Notes: generated from the letters alone by a model not told the origin. DNA of 62,482 bases from an uncultured Rhodospirillales bacterium (GCA_903844135.1 CAIMSN010000007.1:1-62482); one strand, 5' to 3'. Counted from the stretch's first letter, positions 20,837 through 30,096 are shown. Translations and numbers: made by a program.

Positions 20837-22246
20837 ATGGCAGCCAGGAGGCACGTGAGCACGATCGCGCTCGGCGCGTCGATGCTGCTTGCGGTTCCGG
20901 CGGCGGCCCTGGCCCAGCCCAGCGCCAACAGCCTGCTTGGTCCGGCCTGGGGCGTGCGTCCGTGGCTGAACCAGTACGGGGTGACGTTCGGGCTGAGCGA
21001 GATCAGCGAGGTGTTCGGCAACACCAGCGGCGGGCTGCATCAGGGCGCCACCTATGACGGTCTGACCGAACTCAGCGTCGGCGTCGATCTCGGCCGCGCG
21101 TTCGGCCTGTCCGGCGGCACCGTCAACGTCAGTGCGTTCCAGATCCATGGCCGCAGCCTGAGTCAGGACAATCTGAGCAACCTGAACACCATCAGCGGCA
21201 TCGAGGCCAGCCGGGCGGAACGGCTGTGGGAGCTCTGGTACGATCAGCAGTTCCGTGACGGCCAGATCGACACCAAGATCGGCCTGCAGAGTCTGGACCA
21301 GGAATTCATCACCAGCGCCAGCGCCGGGCTGTTCGCAAACACCGTGCTCGGCTGGCCGGGGCTGCCGTCCTACGACCTGTACGCCGGCGGCCCGGCCTAT
21401 CCGCTGTCCTCGCTGGGCGCACGGGTGCGCGGGTCGCAGGGCCCGTTCACGCTACTGGCCGGCGTGTTCGACGACAACCCGGGCGAGCGGCAGTTCAACA
21501 ACGACCCGCAGCCCAGGGCCGGGGCGGACAATCTGTTCAACCTGCGCACCGGCGCCCTGTTCATCGCCGAACTGGACTACGCCCTGAACGCGCCGAGCGC
21601 CGGTCAGACCGTGGTCGGCGACGGCAGCGCGCCGACCTCGTCCGGCCTGCCCGGCACCTACAAGCTCGGCGCCTGGTTCGATACCGCCGCCTTCCCGGAC
21701 CCGGAATTCAGCACGCTCGGCCAGCCGCTGATCACCCGGCTCGATCCGACCGGCGCCGATGCCGGAGCGCAGCGCATGCGCCGGCATAATTTCTCTCTCT
21801 ATGGCGTGGCCGACCAGACCATCTGGCGTCCGGATCCGGCCGGCGCGCGCATGGTCAACATCTTCACCCGCCTGATGGGGGCGCCGGGCGATCGCAACCT
21901 GATCGATTTCGCCAGCAATGTCGGCATCGTGCTGAAGGATCCGCTGCCCGGCCGCGACGCCGACTCGCTGGGCCTGGCCGGCGGCTACACCAAGCTCGGC
22001 AGCCATGCGATCGCCTACAGCCGGGACCAGAACGCGTTCGACAGCGACGACGGCTATTTCCCGGTCCGGTCCGGAGAGGGCTTCCTGGAGCTGACCTACC
22101 AGTACGTCCCGAACGGCTGGCTGACGATCGCGCCGGACGCGCAATACATTTTCCTGCCGGGCGGCGGGATCGCCAATCCGAACGAGACCGGTCGCCGGAT
22201 CTCCAACGAGCTGGTGCTCGGGGCGCGCGGCAACATCAATTTCTGA
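20837..22246 (+). CDS. OprB-family carbohydrate-selective porin
   Basis: A 469-residue outer-membrane beta-barrel with a Sec signal peptide (ALGASMLLAVPAAALAQ). Family features include LNQYGVTFGLSEISEVFGN, YDGLTELSVGVDLGRAFGL, WELWYDQQF and LSSLGARVRGSQGPF; it ends in NINF with the terminal phenylalanine used for barrel insertion. The ATG at 20837 is chosen because GGAG lies 6 nt upstream. OprB porins pass sugars or other small solutes; the downstream efeB and the Fur-like box hint that this one may serve an iron-linked solute instead, which is an inference. Confidence 0.9.
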   Translation: MAARRHVSTIALGASMLLAVPAAALAQPSANSLLGPAWGVRPWLNQYGVTFGLSEISEVFGNTSGGLHQGATYDGLTELSVGVDLGRAFGLSGGTVNVSAFQIHGRSLSQDNLSNLNTISGIEASRAERLWELWYDQQFRDGQIDTKIGLQSLDQEFITSASAGLFANTVLGWPGLPSYDLYAGGPAYPLSSLGARVRGSQGPFTLLAGVFDDNPGERQFNNDPQPRAGADNLFNLRTGALFIAELDYALNAPSAGQTVVGDGSAPTSSGLPGTYKLGAWFDTAAFPDPEFSTLGQPLITRLDPTGADAGAQRMRRHNFSLYGVADQTIWRPDPAGARMVNIFTRLMGAPGDRNLIDFASNVGIVLKDPLPGRDADSLGLAGGYTKLGSHAIAYSRDQNAFDSDDGYFPVRSGEGFLELTYQYVPNGWLTIAPDAQYIFLPGGGIANPNETGRRISNELVLGARGNINF

Positions 22247-22268
22247 GTTGAGTTCTAGGGGACAATCG

Positions 22269-23396
22269 ATGAAAGCGCGTCGTCTGCTGCTCACTGCCGC
22301 GTCCGTCGTGGCGATCGCCGCGTCGCAGGCGGCCGTCGCCGTGGATCAGCCGAGCTTCCTCGCCGGCCTGAAGCACCACAGCACCGTCGCCTCGACGGTG
22401 CCGGCGAACGGCGACCAGAATCCCTATGCCGTGGCGGTGGTCCCGGCCAGTGCCGGACGGCTGGTGCAGGGCCACGTGCTGGTCGGCAACTTCAACAATG
22501 ACGGCAACCTGCAGGGCGCCGGCGGCACCATCGTGCAGATCGACCCGGTCTCGAAGCAGCTCAGCCTGTTCGCCTCGGTGCCGCGCACGCTCGACCGCTG
22601 CCCGGGCGGGGTCGGGCTGACCACGGCGATCGCCGTCCTGAAGAGCGGCTGGACCATCATCGGCAGCCTGCCCAGCAAGGACGGCACCACCGCGACCAAG
22701 GGACAGGGCTGCCTCCTGGTTTTCGACGCCCAGGGACGGCTTGCGGATGTCTGGACCAGCCCCAAGATCAACGGCCCATGGGGGAACATGGCCGTGATCG
22801 ATAGAGGCGACAGCGCCACCTTGTTCGTCAGCAACACCGGATACGGGGTCGGCGGACCGCCGCCCTCTGGCGACGCGCCGGTGGTCTCCAAGGCGACCGT
22901 GGCCAGGATCGCGCTGCGCATCCCGGCCGGCGGCAAGCCGGTCCTCGGCGAGACGACCGTGGTCGCCGACGGGTTCGCCGAGCAGGCCGACAAGGGCGTC
23001 TTCATCATCGGACCGACCGGCATCGCGCTCGGCCCGAACGGCTCGATCTACGTGTCCGACGCCATCGGCAACCGGGTGATGCAGATCCCGGACGCCCTCA
23101 CCCGCACCGACAGCGCCGGCACCGGCACCGAGATCACCAGGGACGGCTTTCTGAAGCGCCCGCTGGCGCTCGTCGCCGCGCCGAACGGCAACCTGCTGAC
23201 CACCAACGGGCTGAACGGCCAGGCGGTGGAGATCGATCCGCGCGCCAGGAAGCAGGTCGCGGCACAATGGATCGACGTCGACAAGGCGCAGCAGCCGCCG
23301 GGCAGCGGCGACCTGTTCGGCCTGGCGATGACGCCCTCCGGCGACGGCTTCTATTATGTCGAGGACGACGTGAACACGCTCGTCCTGGCGCACTGA
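22269..23396 (+). CDS. Secreted NHL/SMP-30-like beta-propeller protein
   Basis: A 375-residue protein with a signal peptide (LLTAASVVAIAASQAAVAVD), so predicted periplasmic or exported. The body is a repeated beta-propeller (GHVLVGNFNNDGNLQG, ALGPNGSIYVSDAIGNRVMQ, LALVAAPNGNLLTTNG). No catalytic motif is evident, so its job may be binding. It lies 22 nt after the porin gene with GGGGA before the ATG at 22269, and 12 nt before the peroxidase gene, so all three are probably co-transcribed. Confidence 0.82.
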   Translation: MKARRLLLTAASVVAIAASQAAVAVDQPSFLAGLKHHSTVASTVPANGDQNPYAVAVVPASAGRLVQGHVLVGNFNNDGNLQGAGGTIVQIDPVSKQLSLFASVPRTLDRCPGGVGLTTAIAVLKSGWTIIGSLPSKDGTTATKGQGCLLVFDAQGRLADVWTSPKINGPWGNMAVIDRGDSATLFVSNTGYGVGGPPPSGDAPVVSKATVARIALRIPAGGKPVLGETTVVADGFAEQADKGVFIIGPTGIALGPNGSIYVSDAIGNRVMQIPDALTRTDSAGTGTEITRDGFLKRPLALVAAPNGNLLTTNGLNGQAVEIDPRARKQVAAQWIDVDKAQQPPGSGDLFGLAMTPSGDGFYYVEDDVNTLVLAH

Positions 23397-23408
23397 GCGG
23401 GAACGCGC

Positions 23409-24833
23409 TTGTCCAGCGACCACGATCTCCGCGACGGCGCCGCCGCCATCGCTGCGGCGTCGCGCCGTTCGTTCATGCGCGGCGCCGGCGGCCTGGCCGC
23501 GGCCGGCATGGTGTGCCCGTTCTCCGGCGCCCGCGCCGCGTCGGAGACCGTCGCCAAGGGCATCACCCCCGGAACCCAGGGCCAGACCCGCGCGGCGATG
23601 GAGGGGTTCGACGGCCCGCACCAGTCCGGCATCCTGACGCCGCTGCAGAATCATAGCTGCTTCGTGGTGTTCGACCTGGTGTCGGAGGATGGTCCGTCCC
23701 TGGTCAGGCTGATGCGGCTCTGGACCGAGGCGTCGCGTCGCATGATGCGCGGCCAGACCGCGGCGCCGATGGAGGGCGACCCGGACAAGCCCGGCGCCGA
23801 CAGCGGCGAGGCGATCGGCCTCGGCCCGTCCCGCCTCTCCATCACCTTCGGGTTCGGGGCGGGCGTGTTCGAAAAGGACGGCAAGGACCGCTACGGACTC
23901 CGGTCGCGCCGTCCGGCGGCGCTGATCGACCTGCCGCGCTTCAACGGCGACCAGCTCGCGCCCGCCCTCACCGGCGGCGACCTGTCGGTCCAGGCCTGCG
24001 CCGACGACCCGCAGGTGGCGTTCCATGCGGTCCGACAACTGGCCAGGATCGCCGACGGGGTGGCGCAGTTGCGCTGGATCCAGAACGGCTACAACGCGCA
24101 GTTCGCGGCGGAGGACACGCCGCGCAACCTGATGGGCTTCAAGGACGGGACCCAGAACCCGATCGCCGGCAAGCCCGGCCAGCCGCAGGCGATCGCCGGC
24201 GGCAAGCATTATCTGCCCGGCAGCGCCGACGAGATCGTCTGGGCCGACGGCAGCGACCAGGGCTGGATGAAGGGCGGCAGCTATCTGGTCGCCCGACGCA
24301 TCAGGGTGGCGCTCGAGCACTGGGACCGCACCGCGGTCTCGTTCCAGGAGGAGGTGTTCGGCCGCAGGAAAGCCTCCGGCGCGCCCTTGACCGGCAAGGA
24401 CGAGTTCGACCCGCTCGATCTCGATGCTCTCGACCGGGACGGCAATCCGGTGATCGGCGAGAACAGCCATGTCCGGCTCGGCTCCGCCGCCTCCAACGGC
24501 GGCGCGCAGATCCTCAGGCGCGGCTACTCCTATAATGATGGCCTGAATTTCATCGCCGAGCGCTGGCCGCCCTGGCGCCAGGGTCTCGAATACGATGCCG
24601 GTCTGTTCTTCGTCTGCTACCAGCGCGACCCGCGCACCGGGTTCGTGGCGATCTACGACCGGATGTCCAAGCTCGACCTGCTCAACCAGTATGCGACCCA
24701 TGTCGGCAGCGGCCTGTTCGCCTGCCCGCCCGGCACCGGCGGCCGCACCGGCTTCATCGGCCAGGCGCTGTTCGAGGGGGTGACGCTGCGCACCGCGGCC
24801 GCCCCCGCGAGCGGGAAAAACGCTTCCTACTGA
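23409..24833 (+). CDS. efeB: EfeB/DyP-type heme peroxidase (deferrochelatase-like), Tat-exported
   Basis: A 474-residue DyP-type peroxidase. A twin-arginine signal (SRRSFMRGAGGLAAAG) precedes the mature domain, so it should be exported folded with heme. The DyP motif is in NLMGFKDGTQNP, and SYLVARRIRVALEHWDRT plus KASGAPLTGKDEFD match EfeB. EfeB proteins act with EfeUO in iron uptake or recover iron from heme; no efeU or efeO lies in this operon. It starts with TTG at 23409; the first ATG would remove the twin-arginine motif. Confidence 0.9.
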   Translation: MSSDHDLRDGAAAIAAASRRSFMRGAGGLAAAGMVCPFSGARAASETVAKGITPGTQGQTRAAMEGFDGPHQSGILTPLQNHSCFVVFDLVSEDGPSLVRLMRLWTEASRRMMRGQTAAPMEGDPDKPGADSGEAIGLGPSRLSITFGFGAGVFEKDGKDRYGLRSRRPAALIDLPRFNGDQLAPALTGGDLSVQACADDPQVAFHAVRQLARIADGVAQLRWIQNGYNAQFAAEDTPRNLMGFKDGTQNPIAGKPGQPQAIAGGKHYLPGSADEIVWADGSDQGWMKGGSYLVARRIRVALEHWDRTAVSFQEEVFGRRKASGAPLTGKDEFDPLDLDALDRDGNPVIGENSHVRLGSAASNGGAQILRRGYSYNDGLNFIAERWPPWRQGLEYDAGLFFVCYQRDPRTGFVAIYDRMSKLDLLNQYATHVGSGLFACPPGTGGRTGFIGQALFEGVTLRTAAAPASGKNASY

Positions 24834-24870
24834 ACGGATTGTCGTCGTCCGGCCGGGTCCTCGCCGGTCA

Positions 24871-24899
24871 TTGACAGGTCATTGCACCCCCGGTAGTGA
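24871..24899 (+). promoter_or_regulatory. Putative promoter of the F0 ATP synthase operon
   Basis: A perfect TTGACA (24871-24876), a 17-nt spacer and TAGTGA (24894-24899), located 30 nt upstream of the atpI start. Confidence 0.5.
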
Positions 24900-24928
24900 G
24901 CCGGTGCGCCCGTCAGGAGGTGCGGATC

Positions 24929-25285
24929 ATGGATGAGGACACGGCAGGCAGGCAGGCAGACGGCATCGAGAACGGCAAATCGTTCGACCAGCGTTTGCGG
25001 GAAGCCCGGCTCAGGCAGGGCCTGGACGTGGTCCCCGCGCCCACGGGACGCGCCGCGGAGGATCGGGCGAAGCAGGATGCATCAGCCCTGTCGATCTTCT
25101 TCCGGGTCGGCGTCGAGCTCCTCTCGACCCTCCTGGTCGGGCTGGCGATAGGGTGGGGGCTGGATCATGTCCTGCATACCAGGCCGCTGTTCCTGATCCT
25201 GTTCGTGCTGCTGGGCGGGGTCGCCGGAATGTTCAACGTCTGGCGACTTGTCGCGCCGGCACCGAATCCTGGCCGGAAGAGCTAG
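24929..25285 (+). CDS. atpI: ATP synthase protein I (AtpI)
   Basis: A 118-residue protein with a charged cytoplasmic N-terminus and two membrane segments (about residues 56-76 and 84-106), ending in the family block LFVLLGGVAGMFNVWRL. AtpI helps c-ring assembly. The ATG at 24929 has AGGAGG 9 nt upstream. It leads the F0 gene set as is usual in alphaproteobacteria. Confidence 0.9.
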   Translation: MDEDTAGRQADGIENGKSFDQRLREARLRQGLDVVPAPTGRAAEDRAKQDASALSIFFRVGVELLSTLLVGLAIGWGLDHVLHTRPLFLILFVLLGGVAGMFNVWRLVAPAPNPGRKS

Positions 25286-25309
25286 GGTCGCAGCGAAGGG
25301 AAGACGGTC

Positions 25310-26056
25310 TTGGCGGGCGGACATATCGACGCATTGGGGCAGTTCGAGCTGCACCCTGTCCTGGGCTCGCTCGGCGAAAGCCTTCGGTTCAGCCAGTCCA
25401 CGTTGATGATGGTGATCGCCGCCGCACTGATCCTGCTGCTGCTGTATGTCGGCATGCGCCCGCGGGCGATCGTGCCGGGCCGGCTGCAGGCCGCGGCCGA
25501 GATTCTCTACGATTTCATCCATACCATGGCGACCGACCAGATCGGCCCGGAAGGGCGCCGCTTCTTCCCCTTCGTGTTCACCCTGTTCGCCTTCATCCTG
25601 GTCGGCAACTATATCGGCCTGGTGCCGGGTTCGTTCACCTTCACGAGCCACATCGTCGTCACCGCGGGGCTGGCGCTACTGGTGTTCGTGGTCGGGCTGC
25701 TGGTGGCGCTGCGGTCGCAGGGTTTCGGCTTCTTCGCCCATTTCATGCCCGAGGGCGCGCCGGTCGCGCTGGCGCCGCTGCTCGTGCCGATCGAGATCCT
25801 GTCCTATATCTCGCGGCCGATCAGCCTGTCGGTGCGACTGTTCGCCAACATGATGGCCGGACACGTCATGTTCGAGATGTTCGCCGCCTTCACCATCATG
25901 CTGGGCGGCATCCATTTCATCGGCCCGGTGCTGGGCATCGCGCCCATCGCCATCAACATGGCGCTGGTCGCGCTCGAGCTGCTGGTCGGCGGTCTGCAGG
26001 CCTACGTCTTCGCCATCCTCACCTGCATCTATCTGCGTGAGGCCGTCGCGCACTGA
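25310..26056 (+). CDS. atpB: F0F1 ATP synthase subunit a
   Basis: A 248-residue polytopic subunit. It begins [14 protein letters not shown], and the proton-channel helix [17 protein letters not shown] contains the essential arginine. It forms the proton half-channels next to the c-ring. The start codon is TTG at 25310, preceded by a GAAGGGAAG ribosome binding site. Confidence 0.96.
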   Translation: MAGGHIDALGQFELHPVLGSLGESLRFSQSTLMMVIAAALILLLLYVGMRPRAIVPGRLQAAAEILYDFIHTMATDQIGPEGRRFFPFVFTLFAFILVGNYIGLVPGSFTFTSHIVVTAGLALLVFVVGLLVALRSQGFGFFAHFMPEGAPVALAPLLVPIEILSYISRPISLSVRLFANMMAGHVMFEMFAAFTIMLGGIHFIGPVLGIAPIAINMALVALELLVGGLQAYVFAILTCIYLREAVAH

Positions 26057-26106
26057 GGCGCTGCGAACCCGTTTTCCCACCCCCTCTTCAGAACAAGGAC
26101 TTTCCC

Positions 26107-26331
26107 ATGGATCTCGCTGCCGCTCGGTATATCGGTGCCGGTCTCGCCGTGATTGCCCTCGCCGGCGTCGGCGTCGGTATCGGCAACATCTTCTCGGCGC
26201 TGGTGAGCGCGATCGGCCGCAACCCGGCCGCCCGGCCGCACGTGTTCGGCCTGGGCATCCTGGGCTTCGCGCTGACCGAGGCGGTCGCGCTCTACGCGCT
26301 GGTGATCGCCTTCATCATCCTGTTCGTCTGA
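26107..26331 (+). CDS. atpE: F0F1 ATP synthase subunit c
   Basis: A 74-residue two-helix hairpin proteolipid. The glycine-rich first helix (VGVGIGN), polar loop RNPAARP and carboxylate-bearing second helix ([13 protein letters not shown]) are canonical; the glutamate is the proton carrier. It is preceded by AAGGA. Confidence 0.96.
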   Translation: MDLAAARYIGAGLAVIALAGVGVGIGNIFSALVSAIGRNPAARPHVFGLGILGFALTEAVALYALVIAFIILFV

Positions 26332-26345
26332 CGAGGGTGGCGGCC

Positions 26346-26927
26346 ATGTCGCGCATGATCAGGATCGCCGTCCTGGGTTCGGCGGCGACCGTGGCCGCCG
26401 GCGAGTCGGCGTTCGCTGCCGGCATGCCGCAGCTCGCCTTCGGCAATCCGCTCACCCTGGGGCAACTGTTCTGGGGCGCGGTGATCTTCCTGGTGCTGTA
26501 TCTGGCGTTGAGCCGGTCGGCGCTGCCGCTCGTGGGCGCGGTGCTGGACGAGCGCCGCGCCAGGATCGACGGCGACCTCGACGCCGCCAAGTCGGCCCGC
26601 AACGAGGCCGACCGGGCGATCATCGAGCTGCGCCGCGCGCGTCGCGACGCAGCGGCGGAAGCCGCCTCGATGGTGGACAAGGTGGTGTCGGAGGCGCGCG
26701 CCCAGGCCGCGTCGCGCACCGCGGAGATGAATGCCAGGCTCGAGGCCGACATCGCCCGCGCCGAAATCGCGGTGACCGAGGCGCGGGAGGCGGCGATGGG
26801 ATCGATCCGCGCGGTGGCGGGCGGCACGACGCAGCTTCTGGTCGCGCGGCTGATCGGCCAGGAAGCGGACGAGGCGCTGGTCGGCGCCAAGGTGGATGCG
26901 GCACTCGCCGCGCGTCCGGCCGCCTGA
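26346..26927 (+). CDS. F0F1 ATP synthase subunit b' (AtpF')
   Basis: A 193-residue peripheral-stalk subunit: one membrane helix (LGQLFWGAVIFLVLYLAL) followed by a long alanine/arginine-rich coiled coil. It precedes the b subunit gene, giving the b'/b pair found in alphaproteobacteria and phototrophs. It starts 14 nt after atpE. Confidence 0.9.
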   Translation: MSRMIRIAVLGSAATVAAGESAFAAGMPQLAFGNPLTLGQLFWGAVIFLVLYLALSRSALPLVGAVLDERRARIDGDLDAAKSARNEADRAIIELRRARRDAAAEAASMVDKVVSEARAQAASRTAEMNARLEADIARAEIAVTEAREAAMGSIRAVAGGTTQLLVARLIGQEADEALVGAKVDAALAARPAA

Positions 26928-26948
26928 CGCCGAATCCGGGAGCAATCG

Positions 26949-27461
26949 ATGGACATCCAGACCCTCCTGCACGAGCCGCGCTTCTTCTACGCGATCGCGT
27001 TCGTGCTGTTCTTCGTGCTGTTCGGACGCAGGATCTGGCGTCCGCTGGTGGCGATGCTGGACCAGCGCGCGGCGCGGGTGCGCGACGACCTCGAGGGCGC
27101 CGCCAGGCTGCGGCGCGAGGCGGAGCAGATGCTGGCCGAGGCGCGGCGGGAGCGCGATGCCGCGCTGGCCGACGCCAGGACCATGCTGGAGAACGCCCGC
27201 GTCGAATCGGCGCGGATCGCCGAGGCGGCGCAGCGCGAGGCCGACCTGGTGGCGCAGCGCCGCGAGCGCATGGCGCAGGACAGGATCGCCGCCTCGGAGC
27301 GCGCCGCGGTCAACGAGATCAGGGTGATCGCCGCCGACATCGCCACCCAGGCGGCGCGCGCGGTGGTGGCGGAATCGCTGGGCGAAGCCGGCGACCAGGC
27401 GCTGATCGACCGGGCGATCGCCGGCCTGCCGGCCGCGTTCGCGACCCGCGTCGCCGCGTGA
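26949..27461 (+). CDS. atpF: F0F1 ATP synthase subunit b
   Basis: A 170-residue stalk subunit with an N-terminal membrane helix (FFYAIAFVLFFVLFGRRIW) and a coiled-coil cytoplasmic domain. Last gene of the F0 cluster; the F1 genes are not in the window, consistent with the split F0/F1 arrangement of Rhodospirillales. Confidence 0.93.
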   Translation: MDIQTLLHEPRFFYAIAFVLFFVLFGRRIWRPLVAMLDQRAARVRDDLEGAARLRREAEQMLAEARRERDAALADARTMLENARVESARIAEAAQREADLVAQRRERMAQDRIAASERAAVNEIRVIAADIATQAARAVVAESLGEAGDQALIDRAIAGLPAAFATRVAA

Positions 27462-27497
27462 TCCGTCCGCTCCCCGGACAGAAGACTGCGTGACCCG

Positions 27498-28238
27498 ATG
27501 AGCCAGACCAGCACTCCGGTCCTGAGCGTGGTGGCGGCGGTGCTGAACGAGGCGGAGAATATCCGTCCGGTCTGCGTCGAGATGGCCGCCGCGCTCGACG
27601 CGCTGCCGGACTGGGAGGTGGTGTTCGTCGACGATGGCAGCAGCGACGCGACCGTCGCGGCGCTGCTGGCGGCACGCGACGTGCTGCCGCGGCTGCGCGT
27701 GGTCAGCCACGACCGGCGCTGCGGCAAGTCGGCTGCGCTGCGCACCGGCATCGAGGCGGCGCGCGGCACCTGGATCGCCACCATCGACGGCGACGGCCAG
27801 GACGACCCCAGGGAGATCCCGCCGATGCTGGCGCTGGCGCTGGCCGCCGGCAACGCCTCTCCCGGTCCTCTGGTGGTCGGCGTCCGGCTGAAGCGCAACG
27901 ACACGCTGTCGCGCCGTTTCGCGACCCGGTTCGCCAACGGGCTGCGCCGTCGCCTGCTGCGCGACGGCTGCCCCGACACCGGCGCGCCGATGAAGCTGTT
28001 CCGGCGCGAGGATTTCCTGCGGCTGCCGCAATTCGAGGGCGTGCACCGCTTCCTGCCGGCGCTGTTCCAGCATTACGGCAGCGCGCTGATCTGCAAGCCG
28101 GTGAACCATCGCGCCCGGCTGCACGGCAGCTCGAAATATACCAACCTGAACCGTGCCATTGTCGGCGTGCGCGACATGATGGGGGTGATCTGGCTGCAGT
28201 CCCGCACCAAGATCCCCGGCCCCCTGACCGAACGATAG
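27498..28238 (+). CDS. Glycosyltransferase family 2, polyprenyl-phosphate sugar transferase-like
   Basis: A 246-residue GT-A enzyme. LSVVAAVLNEAENIRPV starts the Rossmann-like fold, WEVVFVDDGSSDATV and the IDGDGQDDP metal-binding region follow; overall it resembles dolichol/undecaprenyl-phosphate mannosyltransferases without the C-terminal membrane domain. With the ArnT-like gene just downstream it may make the lipid-linked sugar donor that the latter uses (inference). Confidence 0.85.
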   Translation: MSQTSTPVLSVVAAVLNEAENIRPVCVEMAAALDALPDWEVVFVDDGSSDATVAALLAARDVLPRLRVVSHDRRCGKSAALRTGIEAARGTWIATIDGDGQDDPREIPPMLALALAAGNASPGPLVVGVRLKRNDTLSRRFATRFANGLRRRLLRDGCPDTGAPMKLFRREDFLRLPQFEGVHRFLPALFQHYGSALICKPVNHRARLHGSSKYTNLNRAIVGVRDMMGVIWLQSRTKIPGPLTER

Positions 28239-28277
28239 TCGTTATGCGTATTTTTGGGTTCTAAGGGCTCCGCCCGC

Positions 28278-28303
28278 AGAGCATGATCATCCGATCATGC
28301 TCT
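28278..28303. repeat. Perfect 11-bp-arm palindrome
   Basis: AGAGCATGATC (28278-28288), loop ATCC, then GATCATGCTCT (28293-28303). It resembles the AGAGCATGATC-type intergenic palindromes dispersed in many alphaproteobacterial genomes. It has no T-run, so it is not an obvious terminator. Confidence 0.85.
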
Positions 28304-28316
28304 ACTATTTGCGAAA

Positions 28317-28375
28317 AGAGCAGCCTTATCAGACAGATGTATCGCGAAGCGATTCATCTGACCTGATGCTGCTCT
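28317..28375. repeat. 59-bp imperfect palindrome with multi-part stem
   Basis: Nested complementary blocks: AGAGCAGC (28317) with GCTGCTCT (28368-28375), ATCAG with CTGAT, AGATG with CATCT, and ATCGC with GCGAT around a GAA loop. Together with the palindrome at 28278 it fills most of the gap between the GT2 and ArnT-like genes. It could form a long hairpin RNA or be a dispersed repeat. Confidence 0.8.
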
Positions 28376-28414
28376 AGCGGGTCCAGGGCAGCGCCCTGGC
28401 CTTCCGGAGCCAGC

Positions 28415-30064
28415 ATGCCCCTCACCATCCGCCACTATCTCGCCGCCGCCCTGCTCACCCTGACCCTGTTCCTGCCCGGCCGGGCGACATTGCCGCCGCT
28501 GGACCGGGACGAGCCGCGCTACATGGAAGCGTCGGAGCAGATGCTGCGCAGCCACGACTTCATCGACGTCCGGTTCCAGGACCAGCCGCGCTATCTGCAG
28601 CCGGCCGGGATCTATTGGCTGGAGGCGGCCGCCGTCGCCGCCACCGGTACGCTGGAACGGCGCGAGGTCTGGGCCTATCGGATTCCGACCCTTATCGCCG
28701 TCATCGCGTCGGTGCTGCTGACGATCAGGATCGGCGAGACGCTGTTCGGCGCCGAGACCGGGCTGCTGGGCGGGCTGATGCTGGCGGTGTCGGTGCTGAT
28801 GACCGCCGAGGGGCGGATGGCGACGATCGACAGTTGCCTGCTGGCGACGATTTTGGCGGTGCAGACGGCGCTGCTGCGCGCCTGGTCGGAGCGCGACACC
28901 GACCGCGTCACGCCGGCCTGGGTGGCGGCGCTGTATTGGGGTGCGCTGGGGGTCGGGCTGATGCTCAAGGGCCCGGTGATGCTGATCCCGGCGCTCGGCA
29001 CGCCGCTGGCGCTGGCGCTGGTGGAGCGGCGCGCCGGATGGTGGCGCCGCCTGCGCCCTGGCTGGGGACCGCTGCTGACGCTGGCGATCGTGCTGCCCTG
29101 GTGCGTGGCGATCTGGCTGGTCAGCCACGGGCTGTTCTTCGAGCGTGCGGTCGGCACCAATTTCCTCGGCAAGGTGGCGTCGGGCCAGCAGGCGCACGGC
29201 CTGCCGCCCGGCTATCACCTGGCGGTGTTCGCGGTGGCGTTCTGGCCGGGTTCGCTGTTCGCGGCGATGGCGATCCCGTTCGTCTGGATGCGCCGGCGCT
29301 CCGCCCAGGTCAGGTTCCTGCTGTGCTGGATCGTGCCGCACTGGCTGGTGTTCGAGGCGATCGCCACCAAGCTGCCGCACTACGTGCTGCCGGTCTATCC
29401 GGCGATCGCGCTGCTGGCGGCGGCGGCGCTCACCCAGCCCGGCGGCTGGCGTCCGCCGGCCGCCTGGTGGGGCCGGGCGATGCTGGGTTTGTATGCCGCG
29501 CTCTGGCTGCTGGTCGGGGTGACGCTGGCCTGCGCCGGGCCGGTGCTGGTCTGGGTGCTGCAGCACCGGCTGCCGGTGGCGTCGCTGCTGGTGCCGGCGC
29601 TGTCGGTGCCGCTGCTGCTGCTGTCGGCGTGGCTGCTGCTGCGCGGGCGGCCGAGGGACGCGCTGCTGGCCGTCTCCGGCGGCGCGGCGATCCTCTCCGC
29701 CGGTCTGTTCCTGGTGGTGGTGCCGCGGCTGACGACGATCTGGCTGAGCCCACGCATCGCCCAGACGGTGGCGATGGTGCGCCCGTGCCCGACCAGCGTG
29801 CTGGCCTCGGCCTCGTTCAGCGAGCCGAGCCTGGTGTTCCTGGCCGGGCAGTCGACGCGGCTGGTCGATCCGGCGGCGGCGGCCGACTTTCTCGACACCG
29901 ACCGCGCCTGCGGCCTGGCGCTGGTCGGCAGCCGCGACGAGGCCGCGTTCCGGGAGCGGCTGGCGGCGCACGGTCTCGCGGTGCAGCGTCTGGCGACGAT
30001 CGACGGCCTGAACTATTCCACCGGCAAGCGCCTCTCGCTCGGACTCTACGAAGCCAAGCCGTAA
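28415..30064 (+). CDS. ArnT-like glycosyltransferase (GT39/GT83, PMT superfamily)
   Basis: A 549-residue polytopic inner-membrane GT-C enzyme. The periplasmic DEPRYMEASEQM segment (about residues 31-42) holds the conserved acidic pair, followed by QPAGIYWLEAAAV and about eleven hydrophobic helices. ArnT-type enzymes move a sugar from undecaprenyl phosphate to lipid A or another acceptor on the periplasmic side. The upstream GT2 gene could supply its donor. The acceptor cannot be deduced. Confidence 0.88.
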   Translation: MPLTIRHYLAAALLTLTLFLPGRATLPPLDRDEPRYMEASEQMLRSHDFIDVRFQDQPRYLQPAGIYWLEAAAVAATGTLERREVWAYRIPTLIAVIASVLLTIRIGETLFGAETGLLGGLMLAVSVLMTAEGRMATIDSCLLATILAVQTALLRAWSERDTDRVTPAWVAALYWGALGVGLMLKGPVMLIPALGTPLALALVERRAGWWRRLRPGWGPLLTLAIVLPWCVAIWLVSHGLFFERAVGTNFLGKVASGQQAHGLPPGYHLAVFAVAFWPGSLFAAMAIPFVWMRRRSAQVRFLLCWIVPHWLVFEAIATKLPHYVLPVYPAIALLAAAALTQPGGWRPPAAWWGRAMLGLYAALWLLVGVTLACAGPVLVWVLQHRLPVASLLVPALSVPLLLLSAWLLLRGRPRDALLAVSGGAAILSAGLFLVVVPRLTTIWLSPRIAQTVAMVRPCPTSVLASASFSEPSLVFLAGQSTRLVDPAAAADFLDTDRACGLALVGSRDEAAFRERLAAHGLAVQRLATIDGLNYSTGKRLSLGLYEAKP

Positions 30065-30074
30065 GGGGAGGATT

Positions 30075-30096
30075 CGCCAACTGTTGGCGGTTTTTC
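30075..30096 (+). terminator. Rho-independent terminator after the ArnT-like gene
   Basis: CGCCAA (30075-30080), loop CTG, TTGGCG (30084-30089), then GTTTTTC. It lies 11 nt past the stop codon at 30064. Confidence 0.75.

Noticed and set aside
28278-28303. Palindrome read as a terminator of the GT2 gene
   Set aside because: The hairpin is strong but is followed by ACTATTTG rather than a T-run, and it resembles dispersed palindromic repeats instead.
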